Source: an uncultured Bacteroidota bacterium (GTDB lineage Bacteria > Bacteroidota > Ignavibacteria > UBA10030 > UBA8401). From it: a DNA stretch of 16,606 nucleotides. The stretch is from assembly GCA_937920105.1 (NCBI GenBank), contig CALETH010000138.1, forward strand, positions 1 through 16,606, read 5' to 3'. Below are positions 5,651 through 13,900 of the stretch, in pieces (positions within the stretch are counted from its first letter, which is position 1; the number at the start of each line of letters is the position of its first letter). Below the pieces are notes generated by a model. It was not told the DNA's origin and made no database searches. It worked only from the letters and a program-made list of their open reading frames with translations. The position numbers and the translations under genes were made by a program.

Positions 5651-6883
5651 GTGATAAATTTTTTATTTTACATTATTCTACTTTCATCTTCCCTGTTTTC
5701 ACAATCACTCGTAAAAACAGGAATTGATGTTCTCATCGAAAAAAAATTTTCTTTACTAGAAGGAAAACGTATCGGATTAGTAACAAATCCTACCGGAATC
5801 ACAAAAGATTTTCGTACAACACTTGATGTTTTATCCAAAGCAAAAAATATAAAACTGGTTGCAGTTTTTGCACCGGAACATGGTGTTCGCGGAGATATAC
5901 CTGCCGGTGAAATAGTAAACTCTTATATTGATTCTCTTACTCAACTTCCTGTGTATTCATTATACGGAAAACAGAAAAAGCCAACTTCAACAATGCTCAA
6001 AAATATTGATGCTCTTGTGTATGATATTCAAGATATCGGTTGTCGTTCTTACACCTATATCAGCACGATGGCAAATATTATGGAAGCAGCAGCAGAAAAT
6101 AATCTTGAGTGTATTATTTTAGATAGACCAAATCCGCTTACCGGAAACCTTGTTGAAGGAAATATTCTTGAAATGCAATGGAAATCTTTCGTCGGACAAT
6201 TTCCCATCCCCTACATTTATGGAATGACTTGCGGTGAACTTGCATTAATGATTAATGAGAAAGGTTGGTTAGCAAACGGAAAAAAATGCTCTCTCAAAAT
6301 TATGTTGATGGAAGGCTGGAAACGTTCCATGTGGTGGGAAGATACTGGATTGCCTTGGATACCAACCTCTCCTCACATTCCCACTTCAATCACTGCGTTA
6401 TATTATCCAACAACTGGAATTTTGGGAGAATTACAATTTGTCAATATTGGTGTTGGCTATACATTACCATTTCAACTTGTTGGTGCAACTTGGTTAAACA
6501 CTCAACAATTTGCCGATGAATTAAATTCAAAAAAATTAGATGGTGTATATTTTCGTCCAATATCCTACACACCTTTTTATGGAAGTTTTAAAAATCAACA
6601 ATTACATGGTGTACAAATTCACATTACAAATCGAGAAAAATTTAGTCCGATAAAAACACAATTACATATTGTACAATCTTTACAAAAATATTTTCCTGAA
6701 AAAAATTTTTGGGCTACTATAGATTCACAGCAAATAAAAATGTTTGATAAAGTTTGGGGAACTTCTTCTGTTCGAGAACAATTACTGCAAAATATTTCTG
6801 TGGATTCTATTATAAATTCATGGCAAAAAAGAATAATAAATGAATTTCTTGTAGTACGAAAAAAATATTTATTCTATAATTAA
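5651..6883 (+). CDS. namZ: Exo-beta-N-acetylmuramidase NamZ family (DUF1343), exported
   Basis: This family is known from NamZ, an exo-beta-N-acetylmuramidase that removes MurNAc from non-reducing ends of peptidoglycan fragments during cell-wall recycling. The 410-residue product begins with a signal peptide (about 1-18, ending SLFSQS), so it is exported. The family motifs are GKRIGLVTNPTGI at 38-50, APEHGVRGD at 74-82, YDIQDIGCRSYTYISTM at 124-140 and LDRPNPLTG at 157-165. The later WIPTSPHIP segment is also present. The Glu of PEHG is a plausible catalytic residue (inference). The start is GTG at 5651, chosen because the signal peptide begins there. Three genes follow closely on the same strand. 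Confidence 0.88.
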   Translation: MINFLFYIILLSSSLFSQSLVKTGIDVLIEKKFSLLEGKRIGLVTNPTGITKDFRTTLDVLSKAKNIKLVAVFAPEHGVRGDIPAGEIVNSYIDSLTQLPVYSLYGKQKKPTSTMLKNIDALVYDIQDIGCRSYTYISTMANIMEAAAENNLECIILDRPNPLTGNLVEGNILEMQWKSFVGQFPIPYIYGMTCGELALMINEKGWLANGKKCSLKIMLMEGWKRSMWWEDTGLPWIPTSPHIPTSITALYYPTTGILGELQFVNIGVGYTLPFQLVGATWLNTQQFADELNSKKLDGVYFRPISYTPFYGSFKNQQLHGVQIHITNREKFSPIKTQLHIVQSLQKYFPEKNFWATIDSQQIKMFDKVWGTSSVREQLLQNISVDSIINSWQKRIINEFLVVRKKYLFYN

Positions 6884-6922
6884 AGCGTGATTAGTTTTAG
6901 GATTTTTTTTATATTTAAAGCG

Positions 6923-7426
6923 ATGAAATCAACTTTTCTTACATATTCTCATACATTGACTATCATTGCACTGTGGTGTTCTGCTATTATCATAACACCA
7001 ATTATTGCTTCATTGGATTTTTTCTTTGGAAAGATATTGTATCAGTTTTTTTCACATATCTGTCATCAAATAGATGAACGTTCATTTCATATTTTTAGTC
7101 ATAAATTCCCTGTTTGTATTCGCTGCACTTCTATTTATTTTGGGTTTTTGTTTGGTGGGATTTTTATTCATTATCTAAAAAAAATCTTGCAAATTTTTTC
7201 TTCCTACCTATTATTACTTATTTCTATAACACCAATATTGATAGATGTATTTCTTTCTTTTTTTCATATTCATCAAAGTACGATGATAACAAAAATAATT
7301 ACTGGCGGTTGGTTTGGAATTATTGTAAGTGTACTTTTGGTACCACTTATTCAAAAAACGATAAATCATTTTTCACAAATTTTTATTCACTTTATTCAAA
7401 AAATATATGCAACCAAAACCAGATAA
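6923..7426 (+). CDS. DUF2085 family membrane protein
   Basis: No biochemical function is known for this family. The product of 167 residues from the ATG has about four membrane helices. It shows the DUF2085 pattern CHQIDERSFHIF (C47, H48, R53) followed by KFPVCIRCTSIYFGFLFG (C65, C68), a conserved Cys/His set facing the membrane. A GTG at 6887 would add 12 residues (MISFRIFFIFKA). I prefer the ATG because it begins a normal N-terminus before the first helix, but no Shine-Dalgarno site decides it. It follows the NamZ-like gene by 39 bp and overlaps the next gene by 20 bases, so they probably share a transcript. Confidence 0.8.
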   Translation: MKSTFLTYSHTLTIIALWCSAIIITPIIASLDFFFGKILYQFFSHICHQIDERSFHIFSHKFPVCIRCTSIYFGFLFGGIFIHYLKKILQIFSSYLLLLISITPILIDVFLSFFHIHQSTMITKIITGGWFGIIVSVLLVPLIQKTINHFSQIFIHFIQKIYATKTR

Positions 7427-7922
7427 ATTTATACCAGCATTATACGGTGGGCTTATTATTGCAGCAATTAATATTATTCCTGGGTTAAATTTTATTAACT
7501 GTCTTTGTTGTGGCGGAATTTTATTAGGCGGGTTCCTTTCTGTATTTTTTTATAAAAAAGATTTTACCCCACAAACAACACCAATGGAAATTGAAGATTG
7601 TGTACTAATAGGCGTTTTTGCGGGGATTATTTCTGCTGTTGCAGGAGTTATCATGTCTTCTATTATCACAGCATTATTTGGAAATCTCTCAATGCAAATG
7701 ATGATGAGTTTTATCGAAAAAATGAATGTAGAATTTCCACCAGAATCTCAGCAACTTTTGGATGAATTATTTACTGAAGCAGAAAAACAATCACTCTCAT
7801 TAGGAAATATTTCTATTTCTCTTATTTTCTCTCTCATTCTTAATACCATTTTTTCAATTTTAGGAGCATTAATTGGTTGGAGTGTATTTAAACCCAAACC
7901 ACAAACTCCAATGCCCTTGTAA
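7407..7922 (+). CDS. Small polytopic membrane protein of unknown function
   Basis: I do not recognise a named family. The 171-residue product has hydrophobic segments at about 10-30, 34-49, 66-92 and 133-160. A CLCCGG cluster (C32, C34, C35) sits just after NIIPGLNFIN. A Glu/Gln-rich loop (about 103-130) separates the third and fourth helices. The C-terminus is proline-rich (PKPQTPMPL). Its start lies inside the DUF2085 gene (20-base overlap), and its TAA shares one base with the ATG of the esterase, so all three are likely translated from one message. Overlap suggests linked roles in the membrane, but no function can be given. Confidence 0.75.
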   Translation: MQPKPDKFIPALYGGLIIAAINIIPGLNFINCLCCGGILLGGFLSVFFYKKDFTPQTTPMEIEDCVLIGVFAGIISAVAGVIMSSIITALFGNLSMQMMMSFIEKMNVEFPPESQQLLDELFTEAEKQSLSLGNISISLIFSLILNTIFSILGALIGWSVFKPKPQTPMPL

Positions 7923-8695
7923 TGTTCACACTCCCCGAAAAAGATATTCAAGAAATTACTGGAAGTGTAGAGTATCATTATACAATGAGATATCCTGCAC
8001 TTCCACATCCGCACGATATTATCGTTTGGCTTCCTCCATCCTACCATCACAATACTCAAAAACGTTATCCGGTTTTGTACATGCATGATGGACAAAATAT
8101 TATGGACCCAAGAACTGCTTATATTGGTTATGATTGGAGAATAGATGAAACCGCTACTCTTCTTATCAAAAAAAATCTTATCGAAGAAATTATTATTGTT
8201 GGTATTTACAATTCTCCTGATAGGCTTTCGGAATATTCAGATTGTGAACTTGGAAATAGGTATATGGATTTTTTGATTCATTCTGTAAAAAATTTTATTG
8301 ATGTAATGTATAGAACTAAGCCAGAAAAAAATCATACAGCAACAATGGGTGCTTCAATGGGTGGATTAATTTCTTTTCTTCTTGTATGGAAACATTCTGA
8401 TATTTTTGGTAAAGCAGCGTGTTTATCAAATTCTTTTTATTATGATAATGATAAACTTTTTCATGAAATTGAGAATTATCAAGGAAAGAAAAAAAATATT
8501 CAAATTTATTTAGATTGTGGAGGGCGAGAAAAGGAATTACTTCATGGATACCACAGAATGGTACATTTATTACAAGAAAAAAAATTTACTAAGGGAAAAG
8601 ATTTAGAATATTATTTGGAACGAAAAGGGAGACACAATGAACAAACTTGGGCAAGACGTTCTTGGAGAGGATTAGTTTTTTTATTTGGTAAATAA
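7922..8695 (+). CDS. Alpha/beta-hydrolase esterase (putative esterase / COG2819-like)
   Basis: The 257-residue product is a serine esterase of the family that includes enterobactin esterase-like and esterase D-like proteins. VLYMHDGQNIMD at 51-62 is the typical strand and oxyanion loop. GASMGG at 143-148 places the nucleophile at Ser145. LDCGGREKE gives a likely acid at Asp198, and KGRHNEQTW supplies His238. No signal peptide is visible, so it should act in the cytoplasm, and the substrate is unknown. It starts by one-base overlap (TAATG) with the upstream membrane gene and ends the plus-strand run before a bidirectional terminator. Confidence 0.88.
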   Translation: MFTLPEKDIQEITGSVEYHYTMRYPALPHPHDIIVWLPPSYHHNTQKRYPVLYMHDGQNIMDPRTAYIGYDWRIDETATLLIKKNLIEEIIIVGIYNSPDRLSEYSDCELGNRYMDFLIHSVKNFIDVMYRTKPEKNHTATMGASMGGLISFLLVWKHSDIFGKAACLSNSFYYDNDKLFHEIENYQGKKKNIQIYLDCGGREKELLHGYHRMVHLLQEKKFTKGKDLEYYLERKGRHNEQTWARRSWRGLVFLFGK

Positions 8696-8696
8696 C

Positions 8697-8733
8697 AATA
8701 ATTTTTTATAAGATGGGCAATAAAAAACCTCAT
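8697..8733. repeat. 37-nt direct repeat, copy 1
   Basis: These 37 bases (AATAATTTTTTATAAGATGG then CAATAAAAAACCTCAT) match 11284-11320 with only two substitutions and one-base length changes in a T run and an A run. The two copies bracket the T9SS-cargo/lipoprotein unit, and each forms one side of a terminator. Confidence 0.75.
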
Positions 8734-8754
8734 AGAAAAATCTGTGAGGTTTTT
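8723..8754. terminator. Bidirectional terminator between convergent genes
   Basis: AAAAACCTCA at 8723-8732 pairs with TGAGGTTTTT at 8745-8754, with A and T runs on the outer sides. It can end the esterase operon on the plus strand and the T9SS-cargo gene on the minus strand. Confidence 0.85.
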
Positions 8755-8769
8755 GTTTATGATAATTAT

Positions 8770-10749
8770 TTATTTCATAATAACCATACGTTTATTGAGA
8801 ATTGTTTCCGGTGTTTGCAAACGATAAATGTACACTCCACTGGAAAGTGCATTAGCATTAAATGTTACAGTGTGAATGCCTGCATCTATTTCTCCTTGCA
8901 CCAAGGTCGCAATTTCTTTTCCCAAAACATCATACACCTTCAACGTAACAAATCCTTTTGTGGGAAGTTGATATTCAATATTTGTTGTTGGGTTAAATGG
9001 ATTTGGGTAGTTTTGCAAAAGAGTGTATTGAGTTGGTGCTGATAAATGAGAATCAAAATCAGATGCGAAATTATTTTCAGAAAAACTTTCGGAAAAACTA
9101 TAGTCTCGCATATTACCTTTTCTCAAATAGGTATATTCTATTCCTTCCTCCACAACTAAAGAATCAAAATCTATAATTGATAATTCTTCTACCGAAGTAA
9201 AAAAATCTAAAGCATTTTCTGAAGCAAGAGTTCTCCCCATTGATGCACGTGTAGTTTGTTGAACACTGTACGTTTTCAATACCAATAGTGTATCACTTGG
9301 ATTATTTATTGGTAATAGTTTTACCATACAAGCAATTTTAGAAGGTATCTCTGGTATTGGTGCACCTCGTCTATGAACTATTTTCTCAACTGTTGTTGTG
9401 TTAATATCACTTATATTATAATATGGTGTGAGTGGACATTTAGAGCCAATATATGCAACTTGAAAAGAATGAAGTTGTAATCCAGAAGCAGAATTCAATT
9501 CATATTCCAAATTCTTTTGTAAAGAATACCAAAGATAATATGTTATTTCTTCTCGTTCCCATCGTTCTTTTTTTATACGATAAAGAACAATTGGTTTTTC
9601 CTTCAAATTAAAAATTCCCAATGGCTTATCATATAATGGCAAAGAATTGGAAAAACTTACGGGATCTGAAAAAGGAGCACCGGGAACTCGCATGGTAAAT
9701 AAATATCCTTGCGTTCTCAATTCTATCTTTCCATCTAATTTTATATCTCCTTGAAATTTTAATGGAACAGGTTGTGATGGTTCATTAAAAAGTGCATTCA
9801 CAAAACAAATACCTGCATCCACAAAACCGGCGATAGAGCCAATAAGTGGTGCATATTTTACCGGTCCGAAATCTATAATACTTCTTGCAATAGGTGCCCA
9901 CCATTCATTTTTCTTTTCCGGTTTATTGGCTTCATCTTTAAATCCTTCTAACAAACTTACACCATCTTTAAAATTTTTCACTCCATTAAGAAGAATATTA
10001 TCTCCTTGTTGAACAGCCCCAAAAAAACTTACAGAGTTAGTATTCTTTCCTATAACTTGTTCCAATTTAATATTACCAGATAATATTAAATTACTTTCTT
10101 GCACACCAACAAATTTAAACGTAAATGAAGCATCTTTCTTTTCGTTGATATGAGGGTCAAAACCCATCACATTAAAATCTACAAAACACCATTGGTTACT
10201 TTGTATTTTACAAATTACTGTTTGTGGAACTGCAGCATTATAATCTCCGAGTGTTACATTTTCCGTTGTAAAAAATGTAAATGATGCAGGATGCTCTCTT
10301 CCAACACTGTGTTCAATACTGGCAATACAATAAGTATAATCTTGCTGAAATATTCCACGATTAAAAAAGAAAAAACGAATAGTACCAGTGTACGTATTAT
10401 ATAACAATATTCGCGGCATGCTGATATTTCTATTTCGTGTTCCAAAATCACGATACAGTAAAACCCAACCTTTTTCTTTTTGCATATCTCTTCCATAATT
10501 AAAAACACCTGCAGGTCCTTCGGATTGAAAATATGGTAATGATACTGTTGGGTAAGGATTAATACCAGAAATATAGAGTGTGTAGGCAACATCTTGCGTC
10601 CAATCCCAATTTTTATCTGCATTAGGGTCATTTTCCGGAATTTCGCTATTCACACTTACAGCATTGAGTAAAAATTGAGCAGATAACGGAAATGAAAAAC
10701 AATAGAACAACAAAATTATTAATAGATTCATTTTTTTTATCGTTTTCAT
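8770..10749 (-). CDS. Secreted protein with type IX secretion C-terminal sorting domain
   Basis: The 659-residue product is predicted to cross the inner membrane by a signal peptide (about 1-25, ending PLSAQ) and the outer membrane by the T9SS. The sorting domain occupies about 575-659. It starts YTLLQNYPNPFNPTTNIEYQ, continues VTLKVYDVLGKEIATLV and ends SSGVYIYRLQTPETILNKRM. The middle is a large beta-rich region with no family I can name. It contains a short hydrophobic stretch near FGPVKYAPLIGSIAGFVDAGI (about 300-320) and several aromatic repeats. AAAGGAG upstream of the ATG is a strong Shine-Dalgarno site, unlike most genes here. It lies 46 bp after the small lipoprotein gene and is probably cotranscribed with it. 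Confidence 0.85.
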   Translation of the reverse strand: MKTIKKMNLLIILLFYCFSFPLSAQFLLNAVSVNSEIPENDPNADKNWDWTQDVAYTLYISGINPYPTVSLPYFQSEGPAGVFNYGRDMQKEKGWVLLYRDFGTRNRNISMPRILLYNTYTGTIRFFFFNRGIFQQDYTYCIASIEHSVGREHPASFTFFTTENVTLGDYNAAVPQTVICKIQSNQWCFVDFNVMGFDPHINEKKDASFTFKFVGVQESNLILSGNIKLEQVIGKNTNSVSFFGAVQQGDNILLNGVKNFKDGVSLLEGFKDEANKPEKKNEWWAPIARSIIDFGPVKYAPLIGSIAGFVDAGICFVNALFNEPSQPVPLKFQGDIKLDGKIELRTQGYLFTMRVPGAPFSDPVSFSNSLPLYDKPLGIFNLKEKPIVLYRIKKERWEREEITYYLWYSLQKNLEYELNSASGLQLHSFQVAYIGSKCPLTPYYNISDINTTTVEKIVHRRGAPIPEIPSKIACMVKLLPINNPSDTLLVLKTYSVQQTTRASMGRTLASENALDFFTSVEELSIIDFDSLVVEEGIEYTYLRKGNMRDYSFSESFSENNFASDFDSHLSAPTQYTLLQNYPNPFNPTTNIEYQLPTKGFVTLKVYDVLGKEIATLVQGEIDAGIHTVTFNANALSSGVYIYRLQTPETILNKRMVIMK

Positions 10750-10795
10750 GGTGAAACTCCTTTAGATTCAATAATTATTTCATTTTTTATAATTG

Positions 10796-11125
10796 TTAGT
10801 AAATAAGTGTTACTGTTTTTTCAGCAGATAAAATTTCTACTTCTTTTGCTCCTTTTAAACTATAAACTTCTTGTTTATCAGAAAATGTAATAATCAAATA
10901 TCCATTTTTGGCAACTGCATCAGTAAATGGACGATATCCCTCACCGTAAGAATATTTCATACCACTTGCAGTATAATTAATGCCAATAACTTTTAGCGGG
11001 CGTAATACGTTAATTTGTTCTTCAAGTGAAAACCTGCTTTCTACAGGGTTATCATTTCCACAGCCCGTTATTATGAAGAAGGAAATTACACTTACCAGAA
11101 TCATGAGATATTTTTTTGTTTTCAT
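10796..11125 (-). CDS. Small lipoprotein of unknown function
   Basis: The 109-residue product has a lipoprotein signal peptide, MKTKKYLMILVSVISFFIITGC, with the lipobox IITGC placing the acylated Cys at about residue 22. The mature part of about 88 residues (SLEEQINVLRPLKVIGINYT and later KQEVYSLKGAKEVEIL) looks beta-rich and matches no family I know. An in-frame ATG five codons upstream (11140) would extend it. I choose 11125 because GGAG at 11135-11138 sits nine bases before it, and the predicted transcription start falls near 11140. The T9SS cargo gene follows 46 bp downstream, so the pair probably works at the cell surface. Confidence 0.75.
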   Translation of the reverse strand: MKTKKYLMILVSVISFFIITGCGNDNPVESRFSLEEQINVLRPLKVIGINYTASGMKYSYGEGYRPFTDAVAKNGYLIITFSDKQEVYSLKGAKEVEILSAEKTVTLIY

Positions 11126-11146
11126 AGATATTTTCTCCATAGTATG

Positions 11147-11175
11147 TTTATATTATTGTTGGATTGTGCTTGCAA
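11147..11175 (-). promoter_or_regulatory. Sigma70-like promoter for lipoprotein/T9SS-cargo unit
   Basis: On the minus strand, TTGCAA (11175-11170) and TATAAA (11152-11147) are separated by 17 bases. The start site would fall near 11140, leaving a short leader that contains the GGAG used for the ATG at 11125. Confidence 0.5.
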
Positions 11176-11283
11176 TATTTTAATAAGCAAATGATATACC
11201 AAAACTTTTATTTGTTTTTTTCTTTAAAACAAGCATTTTTACAAATATTTTTCCCAATTTTGATATTCTTAATTCTTATTTTT

Positions 11284-11320
11284 AATAATTTTTATAAGAT
11301 GTACAATAAAAAAACCTCAT
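11284..11320. repeat. 37-nt direct repeat, copy 2
   Basis: Near-identical to 8697-8733 in the same orientation. It includes the shared ATAAGATG and CAATAAAAAAACCTCAT parts. It lies between the lipoprotein promoter and dprA. Confidence 0.75.
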
Positions 11321-11344
11321 CCACTAATACTGGATGAGGTTTTT
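11310..11344 (-). terminator. Intrinsic terminator of dprA
   Basis: AAAAACCTCATCCA at 11310-11323 pairs with TGGATGAGGTTTTT at 11331-11344 (14-bp stem, 7-base loop). On the minus strand a T run follows. It lies 53 bp past the dprA stop. Confidence 0.88.
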
Positions 11345-11397
11345 CACTTACCTACTTCACTCTACTACTTATATACTCAAATACTTACATTACTCCA

Positions 11398-12504
11398 CTA
11401 TACCTTCACAAACATTTTTCCTACTAATTGTTTTATCATACCTTTAAATTCTAAACTTAGTAAATTTACTAATACATCAGAAATGGAAAATTGTACTTGT
11501 TCGGCAATGAAATCAATATGTAACGGTTCATAAGTCAACACATCATAAATTTTTTGCTCAAACATTGTTAATTGAATTTTTGGTTTTGATATTGTGGGTT
11601 TTATAATGGGACTTAATGCTGTTTGTAATTCTTCAAGAATATCATCAATAGATTGAACAAGTTTTGCTTGTCCTTCACGAATCAGTTTATTGGGACCTTT
11701 GCTATATTTTTCTGTAATCGTACCGGGAATACAAAAAAGTTCTCGGTTTTGTTCTACTGTAAGATAGGCAGTAATCATTCCTCCACCATCTTCTGTAGAT
11801 TCTACTAATAAAGTTCCGAGAGAAAGTCCGCTAATAATACGATTACGACGAGGAAAATTTCCTGGGTCAGGTTTACCTCCCATAAAAAATTCAGAAATGA
11901 TTGCTCCATGTTTTTCAATTTCTGATGCAAGTTTTTTATTTTCCGCAGGATAAATTCTATCTATTCCCGAACCAATAATAGCCAGCGTTCTTCCTTGTGA
12001 TGCACATATAGTGTGATGTGCAACAGTATCAATTCCTCTTGCCAAGCCACTAATAACAGTAATTCCCATTTCAGAAAATTTTTGAGAAAATTGTTCAGTA
12101 ACAATTTTTCCATAATGTGTTGGTGTTCGTGTTCCAACTATTGCAATGGAATATTTATCTTGTGGAATAATATTTCCACGAATAAAAAGAAATGCCGGTG
12201 GGTCATAAATTTTTCGCAATAATTCCGGATAATTGGAATCCCATAAAGTAATAATGCTACCATTAATTTTATTTAATCGTGAAAGTTGCTCATCAGCAAA
12301 CTGCTTTCCTTCTTTATAATGAGCAATTATTGAAGCAAGTTTTTTATCAATACCTTCTACATTGGTAAGTTGTTTTGGTGTTGCGGAAAGTACATCGGTG
12401 GGATTTCCAAAATGAGTAATCAACAATCGTAGGCGTTGAGAACCAATTTGGGGAATTGCACAAAGTCTGAGAAAATCGTGAATGTTAAATTCTGTTTGCG
12501 GCAT
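11398..12504 (-). CDS. dprA: DNA-processing protein DprA
   Basis: DprA binds incoming single-stranded DNA during natural transformation and loads RecA on it. It is also present in many species not known to be competent. The 368-residue product has an N-terminal helix-hairpin-helix-like region (about 8-62). The Rossmann core follows: IVGTRTPTHYG at 122-132, ISGLARGIDTVAHH at 151-164, IIGSGIDRIYP at 176-186, NFPRRNRIISGLS at 216-228, and EDGGGMITAYLTVEQNRELF at 238-257. A winged-helix-like C-terminal domain (about 311-368) follows a Pro/Lys linker. It has its own promoter and terminator, but cinA, another competence-linked gene, is the next gene upstream. Confidence 0.96.
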   Translation of the reverse strand: MPQTEFNIHDFLRLCAIPQIGSQRLRLLITHFGNPTDVLSATPKQLTNVEGIDKKLASIIAHYKEGKQFADEQLSRLNKINGSIITLWDSNYPELLRKIYDPPAFLFIRGNIIPQDKYSIAIVGTRTPTHYGKIVTEQFSQKFSEMGITVISGLARGIDTVAHHTICASQGRTLAIIGSGIDRIYPAENKKLASEIEKHGAIISEFFMGGKPDPGNFPRRNRIISGLSLGTLLVESTEDGGGMITAYLTVEQNRELFCIPGTITEKYSKGPNKLIREGQAKLVQSIDDILEELQTALSPIIKPTISKPKIQLTMFEQKIYDVLTYEPLHIDFIAEQVQFSISDVLVNLLSLEFKGMIKQLVGKMFVKV

Positions 12505-12534
12505 TATGATACGGTAAACTTATTTTTATTTTAG

Positions 12535-12563
12535 ATTATAAAAATTTTAAAAACTTTTGTAAT
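12535..12563 (-). promoter_or_regulatory. Sigma70-like promoter of dprA
   Basis: On the minus strand ATTACA (12563-12558) and a consensus TATAAT (12540-12535) are separated by 17 bases. Transcription would start near 12528, about 24 bases before the dprA ATG. Confidence 0.55.
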
Positions 12564-12594
12564 CATTTTTCTGGATTTCTGATTTCTACTAAAG

Positions 12595-12623
12595 CCCTGC
12601 CAGAGTTTAAAACTCTGGCAGGG
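12595..12623. repeat. Perfect 29-nt palindrome (14-bp arms)
   Basis: CCCTGCCAGAGTTT at 12595-12608 is followed by one A and its exact reverse complement at 12610-12623. No T tract follows on either strand. It lies 15 bp after the cinA stop, between cinA and the dprA promoter. It has the same architecture as the 33-nt palindrome at 4214-4246. Confidence 0.75.
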
Positions 12624-12637
12624 ATATAAAGACAGTC

Positions 12638-13897
12638 TTACACAATACTCTCTATTTCTATTCCTAATAATTTTCTTCGTAGAATTTCTAATGCTGTTTG
12701 TGATGCACGTTCTTTAAATCGCAAACGATTTTCTCCTAAAAGAAATTTGTACGCAATAGTTTCTTTCTTATCAGAATAACCAATCCAAATTGCACCAACT
12801 GGTTTTTCAGATGTTCCTCCTGTTGGACCTGCAATTCCTGTTGTGGAAATTGCTATATCTGATTGTGATTTTATTCTTGCATTTTTTGCCATTACTTCTG
12901 CAACTTCTTTACTTACTGCTCCATAGTTTTCGATATATTTTTTTGGAACATCTAAAAGTTCTATTTTTGAATTATTACTATACGTAATGTATCCACGCAA
13001 AAAATATTCTGAACTTCCGGAAACATTAGTAATACGATTGGCAATTATTCCACCAGTGCAAGATTCTGCTGTTGCAAGTGTAAGTTTTTTTTCTGTGAAA
13101 ATTTTTTGTAAAACTTCTTCTAAATCTTTTTCATCAGAACTGTAAATATAGTGTTCAATTTTATTTCGTAATAATTTTTCTATGTGATGAATTTTTTCTT
13201 CTGCAAGATTTTTATTTTTTTCTTTTACGGTAATGCGTAATTTTGTTCCTGTGGGGTTTGGAAGAAATGCGAGTGTGGTATTTTTATCAAGAATATTTTT
13301 TACATCTCCAATTTTTTCTGCTAATAATGCTTCAGGAATTCCTGTGGTTTTGAGTGTATGATGAAGGATAACATTGCCGGAAACTTTTTTTTCAAAAAAT
13401 GGAAGAAGCCAATTTTCGAGCATGGCTTTCATTTCATACGGAACTCCGGGTAATGCAAAAAGATATTTTCCGTTTTGTTCAAAAAGCATTCCGGGTGCAG
13501 TACCGTATTGATTTTCAATGACAGTACAATTACGCGGAACTAATGCTTGTTCTTGATTAAGTTTGGTAAGTGTAATATTTCTTTTTGAAAGTAATTTTTT
13601 GATGTGAAGAAGAACATTTTCATTTTCTACTAAATCCGTATCAAAAAATTTACAGAGTGTTGCTCGTGTAATATCATCGTGTGTGGGACCAAGCCCGCCA
13701 GTAAGAGCAATAATATCAGAACGTGTGAAGCCAGTAGAGATTGCCTCAAGAATTGCGTGTTCATTATCGCCGACCGTAGTCATTTGTTTTACATCAATTC
13801 CAATAGAATTAAATTTTTCTGCAATAAATGCTTGATTGGTATTAATAACTTGTCCGATAAGAAGTTCATCACCAATAGTAATAATTTCTGCGTTCAT
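12638..13897 (-). CDS. cinA: CinA: competence/damage-inducible protein with nicotinamide-nucleotide amidase domain
   Basis: CinA has two parts. An N-terminal MoaB-like domain (about 1-170, with GDELLIGQVINTNQ and LTGGLGPTHDDITR) has been linked to ADP-ribose/NAD pyrophosphatase activity. The C-terminal PncC domain (about 256-419) deamidates nicotinamide mononucleotide to recycle NAD. The PncC part shows ATAESCTGG with the nucleophile Ser279, plus VSGSSEYFLRGYITYSN and TGIAGPTGGTSEKPVG at 353-368. At 419 residues it is the usual full-length form. It starts three bases after the stop of the CDF exporter gene, so it is the last gene of the pgsA operon. In Gram-positive competent bacteria cinA lies with pgsA and recA; recA is not seen here. 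Confidence 0.96.
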   Translation of the reverse strand: MNAEIITIGDELLIGQVINTNQAFIAEKFNSIGIDVKQMTTVGDNEHAILEAISTGFTRSDIIALTGGLGPTHDDITRATLCKFFDTDLVENENVLLHIKKLLSKRNITLTKLNQEQALVPRNCTVIENQYGTAPGMLFEQNGKYLFALPGVPYEMKAMLENWLLPFFEKKVSGNVILHHTLKTTGIPEALLAEKIGDVKNILDKNTTLAFLPNPTGTKLRITVKEKNKNLAEEKIHHIEKLLRNKIEHYIYSSDEKDLEEVLQKIFTEKKLTLATAESCTGGIIANRITNVSGSSEYFLRGYITYSNNSKIELLDVPKKYIENYGAVSKEVAEVMAKNARIKSQSDIAISTTGIAGPTGGTSEKPVGAIWIGYSDKKETIAYKFLLGENRLRFKERASQTALEILRRKLLGIEIESIV

Positions 13898-13900
13898 ATT

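Noticed and set aside
12790..12987. Plus-strand Leu-rich ORF within cinA
   Set aside because: It is a shadow of the CinA coding strand with skewed composition.
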